Source: Emiliania huxleyi CCMP1516 (Eukaryota; Haptophyta; Isochrysidales; Noelaerhabdaceae). Taken from it: a stretch of 64,000 bases of DNA. The position numbers and the translations under genes were made by a program. Shown one piece after another: positions 41,900 through 52,219 of the stretch (its first letter is position 1; each line of letters begins with the position of its first letter). Below the pieces are notes generated by a model. That model saw only the letters and a program-made list of their open reading frames with translations, made no database searches and was not told the DNA's origin. Location: the NCBI RefSeq assembly GCF_000372725.1, contig NW_005201123.1:187825-251824 (forward strand), in the 5' to 3' direction.

Positions 41900-42386
41900 G
41901 AGAGTTCATCCCACCATCAGCACCGTATTCGCCCACAGCATGCCATGAGATTCATATAGGTCTAGTGTACACATCAGCTCAGCGAGACCAATATCTCCAG
42001 CCTCCTTCATCTTGGCTGCTGCTTGGGAGCCAACACCTGTGCAAGTGAGTGTCAGAGTGGTCGGAACTCGGTGGGAGCATCCGTCATCATTCACGTTCAC
42101 ACGACTCTTCACACTCGCTCGAAAAAGTGAAATTTTGTTTCACATGAAATGTGAAGTGAAAGTGAAAGTGAAACCGATTCGCTGTTTCCATGTGAAATCA
42201 CGAACCCTGCAGCCTCTCCGCACCCGCCGTACCCCCGCGTACTCTCTCGACAAGCAAGCGCTCTGGAGCTTTTAAAGAACTGCGTGTCGGTGAGAAACCA
42301 GTGTGTAGAGACCCCCCACGCGCGCCGATCTCTCCTGACTGTGACTCCTCAATGCCGTCAAAGGTGTGCAACAGACGTGAACTATG
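41900..42386. other. gene-free stretch
   Basis: Between divergent neighbours: the 5' side of the membrane-protein gene and the 3' end of the transporter. A GTGAAA-type run (gaaatgtgaagtgaaagtga near 42145) is the only notable pattern. Confidence 0.5.
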
Positions 42387-45340
42387 TCAATCCTCCGCCA
42401 CCTCCACCTCTGGCGGATTCACCGCGCTGAGCTCCTGGTAGGCGCCCTCGCGCACGGTCCTCTTCGGCGAGAGGACCTCGACGAGCATGATTGCGCTCGT
42501 GTGCACCAGCAGCACGAGCGCCATCGCCGTGCACGCCTACCGGGCGGCGTGAATCTTAGACGCGCTGTGTTGGCGCCTCATATGAGTGCAAGGCAACTCT
42601 ACTGGCTGCTGCGCGGCTGAATACTAAAAGAACATGCACACGTGTTCAGCATCTAGGGGTGCAAGCCCACGGGAAAGTGAAACGCGAAGTGAGCGCGGTG
42701 CCGATGACCGGACCGACCATCTGGCGGTAGGGAGAACGAGGAACGGGAGGAGGGGGGGGGGGGTCAGGGGGCGAAGGGGGGGTTCAGGGGGCGAAGCGGC
42801 GTCAGAAATGGATCCGGGCAAAGGGTCACCTGGCCAAGCGAGAAGGAAGCGGCGAGCACCGACGAGAGCGAGTTGACCTATGGGAAAGCGTCCAAAAGGG
42901 TGAAGGGAAAGTTCCAATCAGGGGCAGGCGACGAGAGCGAGTCGACCGACGCGTCGGCGTGCTCGCCGCACGACGCCATCATGTCGTCCATCACGGGCGT
43001 CATGCTCATGCTCTCGCCGACGCCGAAGAGGACGAGAGCGGCGCACAGCTGCGGCAAGCCCAGCCCGCTCGGCAGCGCCAGCAGCGGGGAAGGGCCAATC
43101 AGCAGGAAACCGAGCAGCTGCAGCAGGAGGCCTGTTCACGACGGGAGCGATTGAAAGGAGGGGGCGGGACCGGAGCGCGGACGGCGGGCGGCTGCCCGAG
43201 ACGATGATAGGCCGTGGGCCACACCGCTGCCGGTTGGCGAGGATGCCTACGGACATGCACGTGCGGCAGGTGTCGAAACCGCGTCTGTACTCTCGACAGA
43301 AGGGGTGCTACGGCGGGCGAGGCTGCCAATCAACGGGCACGCGAGGGTGTAGGTGACGGAGGAGATCGAGAAGAGGAGGCCGATCGAGGCCTCGGACGAT
43401 GCGTGCCCGCGCGCCTTGGCGTGGTCGGCGAGGGTGGGCTCGAGAAAGGCGTAGTCAGAGTTGGCCTAGGGGCGGGCACTCCCCGAGATCTGAGGGGCTT
43501 CTGACGGGACTTGCAGCACACTCTTGGTTGGGGAGAGCCAGCATCGATGCGAGCGCGATAAGCGAGATCTGGGGATTGCGCAGCAGCGCCTGGCAACGTG
43601 CACGCAATGTAAGAGGCACTGCTATGGAGAGCGGCCCGGGCGATGCGCAGCAGCAACGCGCGCGCTGATTGCGGCGCTTTCTCCCGGCTCCATCTCGGCG
43701 CGCATCGCCTCGGCGCCTTCATCGAGACGCCGCCCGCGTCGTCGCTCGATCGCCTTCGGTCATCCGGGGGCAGCCGATAGTAGATGAGCGCCGCCGCCTA
43801 CACACCAAGCTCGGGCAAAAATCAGGAAATACCGGGCCGAGGGTCGGAGCAAGGGGCGGAGCCGCCGGCAGCAGCGCCAAGCCGAGCACCACAAAGGGCG
43901 TCGCGAAGCCGCCCGCCGCGAAGAGCATCCCGCCGAGCGGGGGGCCCACCATGTAGCCGAGCCCGGTCGAGATCTCCGTGAGACCCATGAAAAAAGACAC
44001 CTGGGAGTGGAATGATCCGGGATTTCGCAGGGACGTCCTCTGAGCAAACTCGGCGAAAGCTGCGCGAGTGGAGACGTTGTCGGTGTCCATGTCGGCGATC
44101 AGGGCGTACGCTGCGGTCTCCTCCATCGCTGAGCCGAGTCCCTGCGTCAGCCGGATCAGCAAGCACCTAGTGGATGCACTCGATGGAATAGAACACAATA
44201 CGATAAGACCACGCAGGGGGTGGCGCCTATCGGGATCGGTGTATCATAATACAATAATGGACAGCAACCACTTGGTGTGGTTGCACTCGACGTGTGGAGA
44301 GACGCGGCCGGCCCCTCCTCTCCGCCCAGCCCGACCGGCCGGCGCGACGCGCCTCAGAGAGGGTCGCGTGTGTGTGTGTGTTTGGGGGGGGGCACCAGGT
44401 GGCAAACGGCGATCCGGCGGGCATGTACGAGGCGACAGAGAAGCAGATGGTCGAGATGGCGACGACGACGAGGCCGGTGGTGTAGACCCACTTCTTGCCG
44501 TGCCGCGACATGAAGGGGCCCGCGAAGGGCGACGTGAGGAAGATGACGGCCGGGAAGCACGCGAACACGATGCCGACCTGCGGTCAAGTCCACTTTCAAA
44601 ACTCTGAGCGGTGCAGTGATTGCGACGGGCTGGCTCGCAGCATGAGTTGCGGCCGCGAAGCGAGGTGGGGCGGTTAGGGTGGCGACGGTTGTTGTGGGTG
44701 TGGTGGGCGCGTGTGCGGTGGCGGAAAGGGCAGTGGCGGGCTGGGCGTTGGAGGGCTTGTTAGAGTCCACCGCGTCGTCGCTCATGCCTTTGGACTTTGC
44801 CTGCGGAGAGGAGACGGGGAGAGGGGAGGTGTACGGAGGATATACGGAGCGCCTCTACCCGACCGCTGCGCGTGGGCACATCATCAGCAGGACGTGGCAA
44901 GGGATGCCTGGAGAGGGGCGGCTCGGTGGCTTTGGGCGTGGCGCGGGCCTCTTGAGGGAAGAAGGCGGGCAGGATTGAAAAGAGCGAGTGGCAGAAAAGG
45001 TTGGACACATTGATCAGCGTCATCACCAGTATCTGGAGGCGGGGCGTGGGAGCGGCGAGCGATGGCGGTGGTGAGCAATGCAGACGGTTTTGCGCGGCTG
45101 TGTTGGTGAAGCAACGGGTGGGCAGGATGTTGCTGCGGTGGCCCGAGCGCGCAGGCACGTAGCGCGCTGCAGGTCGCCGCACGCGCGGGCGAGGCGAGCG
45201 GCAGGGCCAGCTGTGCAGCGCCGCGGGTGGCGTGAAGCGTGAAGCAACAACAAGGTGTGACCCACCTTATTATGTGCGGCCGGCACGCCAAAGCGCCCCA
45301 TCCTGGCGGCGCGCGATGCCCGGCGGCCGATGGCGGCCAA
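42387..45340 (-). CDS. major facilitator superfamily transporter (SLC18-like), at least 9 exons
   Basis: Well-resolved minus-strand exons: 45301-45266 (ATG at 45301; an in-frame ATG at 45340 is also open), 45032-44949, 44577-44396, 44166-44046, 44000-43866 and one starting at 43797. They encode helices 1-6: VMTLINVSNLFCHSLFSILP, VFACFPAVIFLTSPFAGPFM, SRHGKKWVYTTGLVVVAIST, the motif RLTQGLGSAMEETAAYALIA, and GYMVGPPLGGMLF. Further exons are clear but their borders are not: around 43580-43510 (PQISLIALASMLALPNQ), 43465-43330 (ANSDYAFLEPTLADHAK, then GLLFSISSVTYTLACPLIG), 43130-42920 (LLLQLLGFLLIGPSPLLALP, then LVLFGVGESMSMTPVMDDMM), and a last exon ending at 42387 (ALVLLVHTSAIMLVEVL). The pattern resembles vesicular amine-type transporters; substrate unknown. 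Three of five resolved introns have GC donors; one is only 45 bp (44001-44045). Helix 11 was not found. Confidence 0.8.
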
Positions 45341-45759
45341 GTAGAACGGTGGCTGCGACGGGGTTCCTGCACTGGCGCGCCGGGCCGCCGGTGGGACAGA
45401 GAAAAAAAATTGTTAGCGGGGGGGACACACGATTCCCGCATGGGTTGTGTCCTCTCGCGTTGCTCGCTCGCCCGGGCGGAGGGCATGGCCGCGGAGGAGG
45501 CGAGTACGCGCTTGCCAGGCCTTCCTCAGACAGCCTCTCGGGCAGACTGAGGGTCGGCTTTGCGTGGCGTGGCCCGTACGCTGCGCTGCGCAAAGCTGCG
45601 TATGCTGAGGGAGCACCCTGTGCTTCCACTGGGAGGTGCGCACCTCCTGCAGCTGGTGGAAGGCCGTGCCGCCGTGCGTCTGCTCCGTGTCACAGGGCGG
45701 GAGGCGACGCCGCAGCGCCGCAGCGTCTGCTGCGGGCCGGTGCAGCACTCCGCTGCCTG
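45341..45759. other. flank before the assembly gap
   Basis: No gene recognised. It is the 5' flank of the transporter gene and probably holds its promoter, but no element can be named. Confidence 0.4.
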
Positions 45760-46435
45760 NNNNNNNNNNNNNNNNNNNNNNNNNNNNNNNNNNNNNNNNN
45801 NNNNNNNNNNNNNNNNNNNNNNNNNNNNNNNNNNNNNNNNNNNNNNNNNNNNNNNNNNNTTTTTTTTTTCCCCCCCCAAAGGAGGGGGGGGGGCAAACCG
45901 GCCCCCTTTTTTTTGGGAAGAACTTCTTTTTGAAAAGTTTGTGGGGGGGATTTTCTTCCCCCCCCTGGTTTTTTTTGGGGGGCGGGGGTTTTTTAGAGGG
46001 ACGGGGGGGGCCCCTTTTTCCGGGGGGGGGGGGGGGCCCCCCTTTTCCTATAAAAGGGGGGGCCGGGGGGAGGCCCCCGAATTTTAATTTTCCTTTTTTT
46101 TTTTCGCGGGGCCCCCCCCCCCCTTTTGGAGGCCGCCGCTTCCTTTGGGGTTCCCCCCTTCGGCTTCTTTTTTTTTTCCCCCCCTGGGGGGGCTTTTCCG
46201 GTAACCTCCCTGGCAATTTTTTCTTTTACCGCTTTCCCCGGGGTTGTCCCCTCCCTCCCCGCTTGGACCGCCTCCCCTTCAGGGGCTTTTTTTTTTTTTG
46301 CCCCCCCCCCCCCCCATTTTGCCGCCTCCCCTACCGACCCCCCCTCGCCCCCCCGACCCCGCCACCTCCACCGCCTCTTTGGCCGTTCCCCCTCCTACCT
46401 CCGCCGTTCCCCCCCCCCCCCCAAGCCGCCGTTTC
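45760..46435. other. 100-base N gap followed by low-quality homopolymer sequence
   Basis: Positions 45760-45859 are N. From 45860 to about 46435 nearly every base belongs to a run of T, C, G or A, the look of a failed read end. Frames that cross this stretch have no meaning. Confidence 0.9.
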
Positions 46436-46469
46436 CCTAATCCTCTCTCTCGCCGCCCCTACTACCGCC

Positions 46470-47189
46470 GCCTCCCTCAGTCATACCATCGTTACGCAAG
46501 CATGCGCGACGCTGCCTCTTCGCGCTGCTCGCTCGCGGCTAGAGTTGGTCAAAGGGGCCAAGCAGGGTGATGATGACAAAAGACTTTGCAGCATGATGGT
46601 GCATGGGCTGCGCCCAGACGACGTGATCGTGAGCATTGGTAGCAACAACGAGTTTGGCTTTGAGGAGCAGATGCTTGCCTGTACAACAAGTCACATCGCG
46701 ACATTTGATTGTACAGTTGCCAATGCAACCAACAAGCCAGACAACTCGCGGGTATCCTTTCATCCGTATTGCATTGGACCTGCCGACACGGAGCATGCTC
46801 GCACCTGGACATCCATTTCGGAGCTTGCGCTCAGAGCAGCACGATTGCACAGCGGTGGTGCTGTGGATATCGATCAGGCTCGCCCGCCGCCCCGCATCGC
46901 CATCCTAAAAATGGATGTTGAAGGGTGGGAGTGGGTTGTACTGGAGCAGGTGACGAGGGCAGCATCGGTGCGGAGCAGCTTGCCCCAGCAGATAGCCGTT
47001 GAGGTTCACCTCAAGACCCACGCGTCAATGGGCGTACCTGGCTTCAACAAGGGTGACCTGCCCAGCAAAGGGCTGAAGCTTCGTCAGCTGCGTGAGCGCA
47101 TGACGTTGGCTGGCTACGCTCTCATCGACCGCAACGACAACCCCTGGTGCGGTCACTGCAGTGAGCTGCTCTTCGTGCTTCATGAGTGA
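46470..47189 (+). CDS. METTL24/FkbM-like methyltransferase, 5' end missing
   Basis: The frame runs out of the low-quality sequence and is trustworthy from about 46540: DDVIVSIGSNNEFGFEEQML (the glycine-containing SAM-binding start), TFDCTVAN, RVSFHPYCIGPAD, RIAILKMDVEGWEWVVLEQV, QIAVEVHL and ELLFVLHE. The ILKMDVEGWEW signature is typical of METTL24-like and FkbM-type methyltransferases, which are S-adenosylmethionine-dependent and often carry a secretory leader in algae; targets are unknown. The start codon is lost in the gap. The end HE-stop overlaps the splice-donor-like GTGAGT at 47186-47191, so the gene could also continue by splicing. Confidence 0.75.
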   Translation, partial: ASLSHTIVTQACATLPLRAARSRLELVKGAKQGDDDKRLCSMMVHGLRPDDVIVSIGSNNEFGFEEQMLACTTSHIATFDCTVANATNKPDNSRVSFHPYCIGPADTEHARTWTSISELALRAARLHSGGAVDIDQARPPPRIAILKMDVEGWEWVVLEQVTRAASVRSSLPQQIAVEVHLKTHASMGVPGFNKGDLPSKGLKLRQLRERMTLAGYALIDRNDNPWCGHCSELLFVLHE

Positions 47190-47238
47190 GTTAGAATTTT
47201 ACAACAAAAGTCTCTCGTACACGCCTGAGCCCCCTGGT

Positions 47239-48107
47239 CTGACAGCCGCCTGACCGCAGCAAACCCCGGACAGCGCCTGACAGTGCCCGACAGCCTGACA
47301 GCGCTGACAGCACTTTCTCCGACAGCCTGACAGCACGTATCTGACAGCCTGACAGCAGAGTCTGACAGGCGAGGTGCTCCGTCGCTGTCAGGCCCTAACG
47401 TGACAGCCTGACAGCTGCCCGACAGCCCGACAGCACACAGTGGCCTGACAGCAGCGCTGACAGCCTGACAGCAGCACAGACGCACAGCAGGTGAGTGTGG
47501 TCCATGTGGTCATGGGATGGTCTCATGGGTCTCTCTGACTCTCAACCCTCCCGCCTCACCTCTGCGGACCCCTAGCACCGGCGGCTGTGCTACTACAAAT
47601 GAAGCTACCAGCTAGCCTTCTGGGGCCACAGTATGTGCCTACGGCGTCTGGGTGGGGGTGGCCGCCGCCGCTTGTGCCGCCGCCGCGGCCTGCGCCTGCG
47701 CCGCCATCTGCGCTCCCCAGGAGACCTACTGTGTGGATCTACTCTCACTGGCTGCGGTCTCCTCTTGTTGATAGTGTCATAAGTGTGGCTGGTGAGTGTC
47801 AGAGCCTGACAGCACCCCAACAGCACCACCTGACAGCACCTGACAGCACCGGCCCTACGTCTGACAGCAGCTGCAGCCTGACAGCTCTGACAGCTCCGAC
47901 AGCGTCTGACAGCACCACCCGACAGCTCCGACAGCACCTGACAGCACCAGAGCACCTCGCCTGTCAGACGAGCACCGGACAGCACCCGACAGCACTGACA
48001 GCACCTGACAGCTGGTCTGACAGAGGCACCTGACAGTGCCTGACAGTGCCCGACACCGCCCGACAGATCACCTGACAGCACCTGCCAGCCTAACAGCCAG
48101 GGCTCAG
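47239..48107 (+). repeat. two CTGACAG arrays
   Basis: Array 1 (47239-47490) and array 2 (47806-48100) are made of loosely spaced ctgacagc, cccgacagc and ctgacagtg units in the same orientation. Each array starts shortly after a GTGAGT sequence (47186 and 47792), and the last CAG of each is followed by GT. The 300 bp between them include a Pro-rich frame (LVPPPRPAPAPPSALPRRP, then VWIYSHWLRSPLVDSVISV) that ends at the second GTGAGT and might be an exon. Confidence 0.8.
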
Positions 48108-48887
48108 GTACACGCACGCACACACGCACGATTCACTCAACAGGCAAAGAGCGCGGACGACGGCTTCTATCGGACGACGGACTGCAGAAGATCGGACAGG
48201 AGTGGGACGCGTCCAAAATATGTACAAAAAAATCACTCGATCTTTACCGGGATAGGAACTGTATTTGGTGATATTTTAGCCCCCGCACCCGGGTGCACTC
48301 GTGTGTGTGAGTGAGTGTGTGTGTGTGTGTGCGACGAGCGGCAGCGGGGGGCCATGACTACCTACGTTAAGAGAGAGATTTTTAGCAATACCAAACAACG
48401 TTTACGAAAACATAAGTAGTCGCGCGAGCTGTGAGCGTCTCGAGCTCAGCCACTCGGACGACGAGGACGCCTGGCGGTTGGCGCCCGCAATATCAGTTGG
48501 CCCCCTATCTGGTAACGAGCCAGAACCCAGGCATCCCCCCTTTTCACCCTTGGGGTTTTGCCGTCGTCCCTGGGCAGCTGTGTGCAGGGGCCCGCCCCGC
48601 ACACAGCGGGTCCCCAAGGGTGAATCCCCCTTGCGCTCCCCCCTACTCGTCGCCCTGAATGGTTGCCCAGGTTGTGGAGGACACGATCCCGGCGTGAACA
48701 CGACTATCTGACGGATCCGCTCCTGACAGTGGCACGCACCGCGCTGTGGCGCGTGCCACTGTCTTTGTTTGAAGTCAAAAGTCGAATCAGAGCGGTGTCG
48801 GCGTTGTCCTCCATTTTCCTCCCCTGGACCCCCGTCCGGGATCGCTCCGGGACGCACGCCGGCGAAGCACCATCAAGCTGCTGTATG
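48108..48887. other. gene-free stretch with a transposase-tail scrap and a hairpin
   Basis: A (GT)n run lies near 48300-48330. At 48436-48470 the sequence gtctcgagctcagccactcg, gacgacgagga is the same as the end of the ORF inside the MITE at 25603. A hairpin with arms gacagtggcacgc and gcgtgccactgtc lies at 48725-48763. Confidence 0.5.
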
Positions 48888-49203
48888 TACGGCCCCGGCA
48901 TCGCCTCCCCTGGCTTAGCTAGACTGAGAGATATTGTGCACACGATCTGTCTCTTCAATATATACACTGACACTTTACCTCCCATAGCTCGTCCCGGTCC
49001 GCCACGGCCATCCTTGGCCTCCGGAGGCCCCCCCCCCCCCCCGGCCGCGGCGCGGTGCGGCGGCGTCACAAATCCGACCGCAGAGCACCAGGACGCGGTC
49101 GGGCGATCTGAGGTCCAACTAGGCGTATGCATTGCCCATCCAGGGCTATCACCTGGACCCATCAACAGGCGCCTGCGGCGCCGTGGTCAAGAGGTGTTGT
49201 TCA
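48888..49203 (+). repeat. dispersed repeat D, copy 1 (uninterrupted)
   Basis: Matches 52220-52483 plus 53664-53715: cctcccctggcttagctaga, atatacactgacactttacc, ggcgtcacaaatccgac and gggctatcacctggaccc, then gaggtgttgttca. It gives the empty-site sequence for the insertion at 52484. Confidence 0.8.
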
Positions 49204-49434
49204 TGTTAAACAAACTTTAGTTTGTGCTAGTGAACTGAGGAGAAGCGGGTCGAGCCTCGGCGCAGTGAGAGGGCAGCGCCTAGCGGGCGGGAACCCTTAT
49301 CCCGCGCCCGCCGCTGCCCGCCACTTTGTGCGCGGGACATCCGAGCGCCACGAGGCTCCTGACACAGCTCCCGACTAGCGTCGGCTCCTGCTCAGACAGG
49401 CGCCAACCTATCTGCTATCAGTTCTCAAAGCGAG

Positions 49435-50905
49435 ATGGTCTTCCAGCTGCCAACCCTCGCGGACACGACGCCCCAGGACGCCACGCGCGCCGCGCGGCGA
49501 GCTGGCCAGCATGAACCCAAGCGATTTCCACACGAGCCTCGAGACCGGTGACACCCTCATCCTGGAGAAGAACTCCACCAAGAGCATCGCCTTCACCACA
49601 GCATCAGCGCTGGGGAGGGAGGAGGCCAGGATCGGCCCCGGCAGCCGGGCACCCCCCGCCACGGGGCCGACAAGCTCACGGCTCTGCAGGGTCGTCGAGA
49701 AAGGGACAGTGGGCCTCCCCCGACAGCCGGTCGGCAAGTGGCGCAGCTCGCCCACGACGGGCGCGCGCGCGAAGATCACACCTCCTTCGACACCGGCGAG
49801 GACGGCGTCACCACCGTCAAGCTCGCCGTCATCGTCGCGGAGGGGGACGACGAGGCGGCAATCGAGATGCCGATATCCGAGTTCTCTCCTCCTACCCCGC
49901 GGGCGCCGACGCCGACGTCGACGCCGCCGACACTTCACACCTGGGCAGGCATTCATGCGGCACCGGACCGTAGTAGTACGAAGGGGAGCAAGTGCCGCCA
50001 TGTCCTTCCTCTCGCATATTTCGCGACGGATGCTCGGCAACGGATTGGAGGGCGCTGCATCCTACTTCGACACGGCACGCGCGCTATTACGCACAGCGCG
50101 CTCAGGCCCCGGTCACACGACACTCCCCGAACTGCTCACGCCCACGCTTGCAGGCCGAGCAGCTGCCAGTCGGCACCATATCCGCCGAGGCGTACACCAG
50201 CCGCGCCATCTGCTGGCGCGTCCTCGCGAAGCGGCTCGACTGGCGCAGCTTCGGGTGGGCCCCCGAGGACGACGCTGCCGGTATCGGGACTCTTGACTTG
50301 AGGACGCTGCAGGGCTACTCAGGGCAAACCACCGGCGAGGTGAGCCGTCGCCCTACCCTCGCACCACACCCATATCATTTTTCACGCGTGCGACTTGCCT
50401 CCTTGCCTCCAGGCAGCGGTGCTAGAGACGTGGGCTGCCGCGGTCGGGCTCGAGCGGCTGCCCGCTCCGATCGGGCGCACAGCCTTGCTCTCTCTCCCTT
50501 GCATTCCCTCACATCGTCCGACCCGTCCTCCATTGTTGTCAGCGGACGCCGTTCCTTACACACCTTGCGCACTGTCGTCAGGTGGGCTCTGCTGCTCATC
50601 GACACGGCCCTTGTCATGCGATGGGCGGGCTCACCGCTCGATTCCGCATCGCCGCCGAGCCTGGACGCCTACCCTCGGTCTTGCCTACCCACGTTCCCCG
50701 GGGGTTATGCCGAGGTGTGGTGTCGAGATTTGCCCCCCCCCCCCCCCCTCGTGCAGGTACCCCGCATACCCGGAGGCCGACTCGCAGGCGATGGGAGGCA
50801 ACGGGGAGGGAGGTCGGCCGAGCCACCACCCAGCTTGGCTTCCTCTCGCCCTGCAGATGGCGTTGACCGGAGAGGAGTGCCCTCACCCTCGGCTTGCCCC
50901 TCCCG
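49435..50905 (+). CDS. unresolved multi-exon coding region, unknown protein
   Basis: Exon-like pieces: 49511-49720 (MNPSDFHTSLETGDTLILEK, NSTKSIAFTTASALG), 49738-49890 (DHTSFDTGEDGVTTVKLAVI, VAEGDDEAAIEMPISEF), 50154-50340 after a clear CAG (AEQLPVGTISAEAYTSRAIC, WRVLAKRLDWRSFGWAPEDD, LDLRTLQGYSGQTTGE, ending at GTGAGC) and 50413-50500 (AAVLETWAAAVGLERLPAPI). The pieces are in different frames and the joins between the early ones are unclear. The runs have amino-acid mixes unlike chance GC-rich frames, so a gene is likely, but I recognise no family. It may be the 5' part of the lipocalin-like gene that follows or a separate gene. Confidence 0.4.
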
Positions 50906-50977
50906 CTTCCGCCCATCCCTGAGCCCCTTTGAGCGCCTGTGTAGGAGTCCGCCTCCGTAACCGTCTTTCCCTTCAAC

Positions 50978-51665
50978 ATGCTCGTGTCCTCGCCTTCTGC
51001 GTCCTCCCACTTTCGGCTGTCCAGCCAGGTTAAGTGGCCGCCGCTGCCACCCCCGAGCGACGAGTCGCGAGCGGTGGCCCGCAAGCTGGCTGGCTTGTGG
51101 GAGCTCACTTCGATGACCAACGATGGGAAGCCCTTCCCTGGCGGCGCAAAGGGGCGCATCTTCTACTCGAAGACGTGGTACTCGGCACAGGTCACGGGGC
51201 TCAAGGGCCTCTGGCACTTTGTCTACAGCGGGCGGTGGCACATGCACGAGGGCCGCGTCTACCACGTGTGCTACTGCAACTCGCCGATGGCGTGCTTTGA
51301 GGCGCGGGGCAACCGGTGCCGGTTGTGGGCCGGCAGCAGGGCGAGTCCGTAAGCGCGCGGTGTTGAATCAGGTGCTGCAAGACTCGCAGCTCGGCCTCGA
51401 GGCGAGCGATGCGTCGCGCCAATCGTACGGCGGCGTGCGGATGCGCGGCGCGAGAGCCAATTCAAATCCTCTGTAGTTTTGGGCGGCGTCTAGGACACAC
51501 ACGCCGCCGCCGCAATTTGTAGGCGCGAGGCTGATGGAGGACGGCACTCTCGAGCTCTCCGTCGAGGATGGGCAGCAGAAGCTCCTGTGCTGGCGCAAGG
51601 TTGACAGCTTTTCGGCCGCCTCGGGCGGTCGCTGGGGACCGTCGTGGGAAGGTGAGGGCGCGTGA
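50978..51665 (+). CDS. lipocalin-like beta-barrel domain protein, partial model
   Basis: Exon 50978-51320 (about) reads ARKLAGLWELTSMTNDGKPF, KGRIFYSKTWYSAQVTGLKG, WHFVYSGRWHMHEGRVYHVC; a second exon after the TAG at 51518-51520 reads ARLMEDGTLELSVEDGQQKL, LCWRKVDSFSA. The order G-x-W-E-L-T-S ... G-R-x-F-Y-S ... Y-S-G-R-W ... D-G-T-L-E-L-S ... L-x-W-R-K fits the short lipocalin-like barrels that bind small hydrophobic ligands. A GC donor near 51315 would join the two pieces in frame (CARLMEDG). The end, near 51665 at a GTGAGG donor, is not the true C-terminus. ATG at 50978 could be the start or internal. Confidence 0.55.
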
Positions 51666-52219
51666 GGTCTGTGGAGGGGGCACGCCATCGATGTTTCCAT
51701 TTATCGGTACTCGGATGTGTAGGGCTAGATTTGACATTTGTGACGCAGCCCCCGGAGCATAAAATAAATCCCCTAAACGGCTGTGGTTCCCATATGGGAA
51801 CTTCGCCAATTCTGTGAAAGAGAAAGCTGATGCGGCTGGTCGCAGCGACGGCCGATCCAGCAGTCGTCTGCGACATGGCAGTGGCCCCGAGTCATGTGCA
51901 GCTGGTCCCGAGCGGCTCAGGTCCCAGATCGAATCTCGGACCCACAGATTCTAGATTCCTTTAGATTCCCTGGATTCCCGCAACAACGATCTCTTAGCGG
52001 CGGCAAACAGAGGCGCAACTCTGCCAGCAGCGAGGAGGCTCCTGCTGCTCAGCTACCGAGGCCTGGTGGCGTCGGCTGCTGCGTGGAGAAGACAGCAGCA
52101 CTGTCCGACCTCAAAACATGCACAACAAGCGGGATTTGTGACTCTGTCCTCGATTCTTCAGTCGCTCTGCCGGACGCGCTCGCTTTGTCGCGAGGGTCAC
52201 CAGTGCAAGCCGTGTGGAC
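51666..52219. other. gene-free stretch
   Basis: No gene or clear repeat; a short tandem (agattctagattcctttaga near 51946) is the only pattern noted. Later exons of the lipocalin-like gene may lie here unseen. Confidence 0.4.

Noticed and set aside
45636-47189. A 517-codon frame joining the N gap to the methyltransferase
   Set aside because: It runs through 100 N bases and homopolymer noise; only the part after about 46540 is credible.
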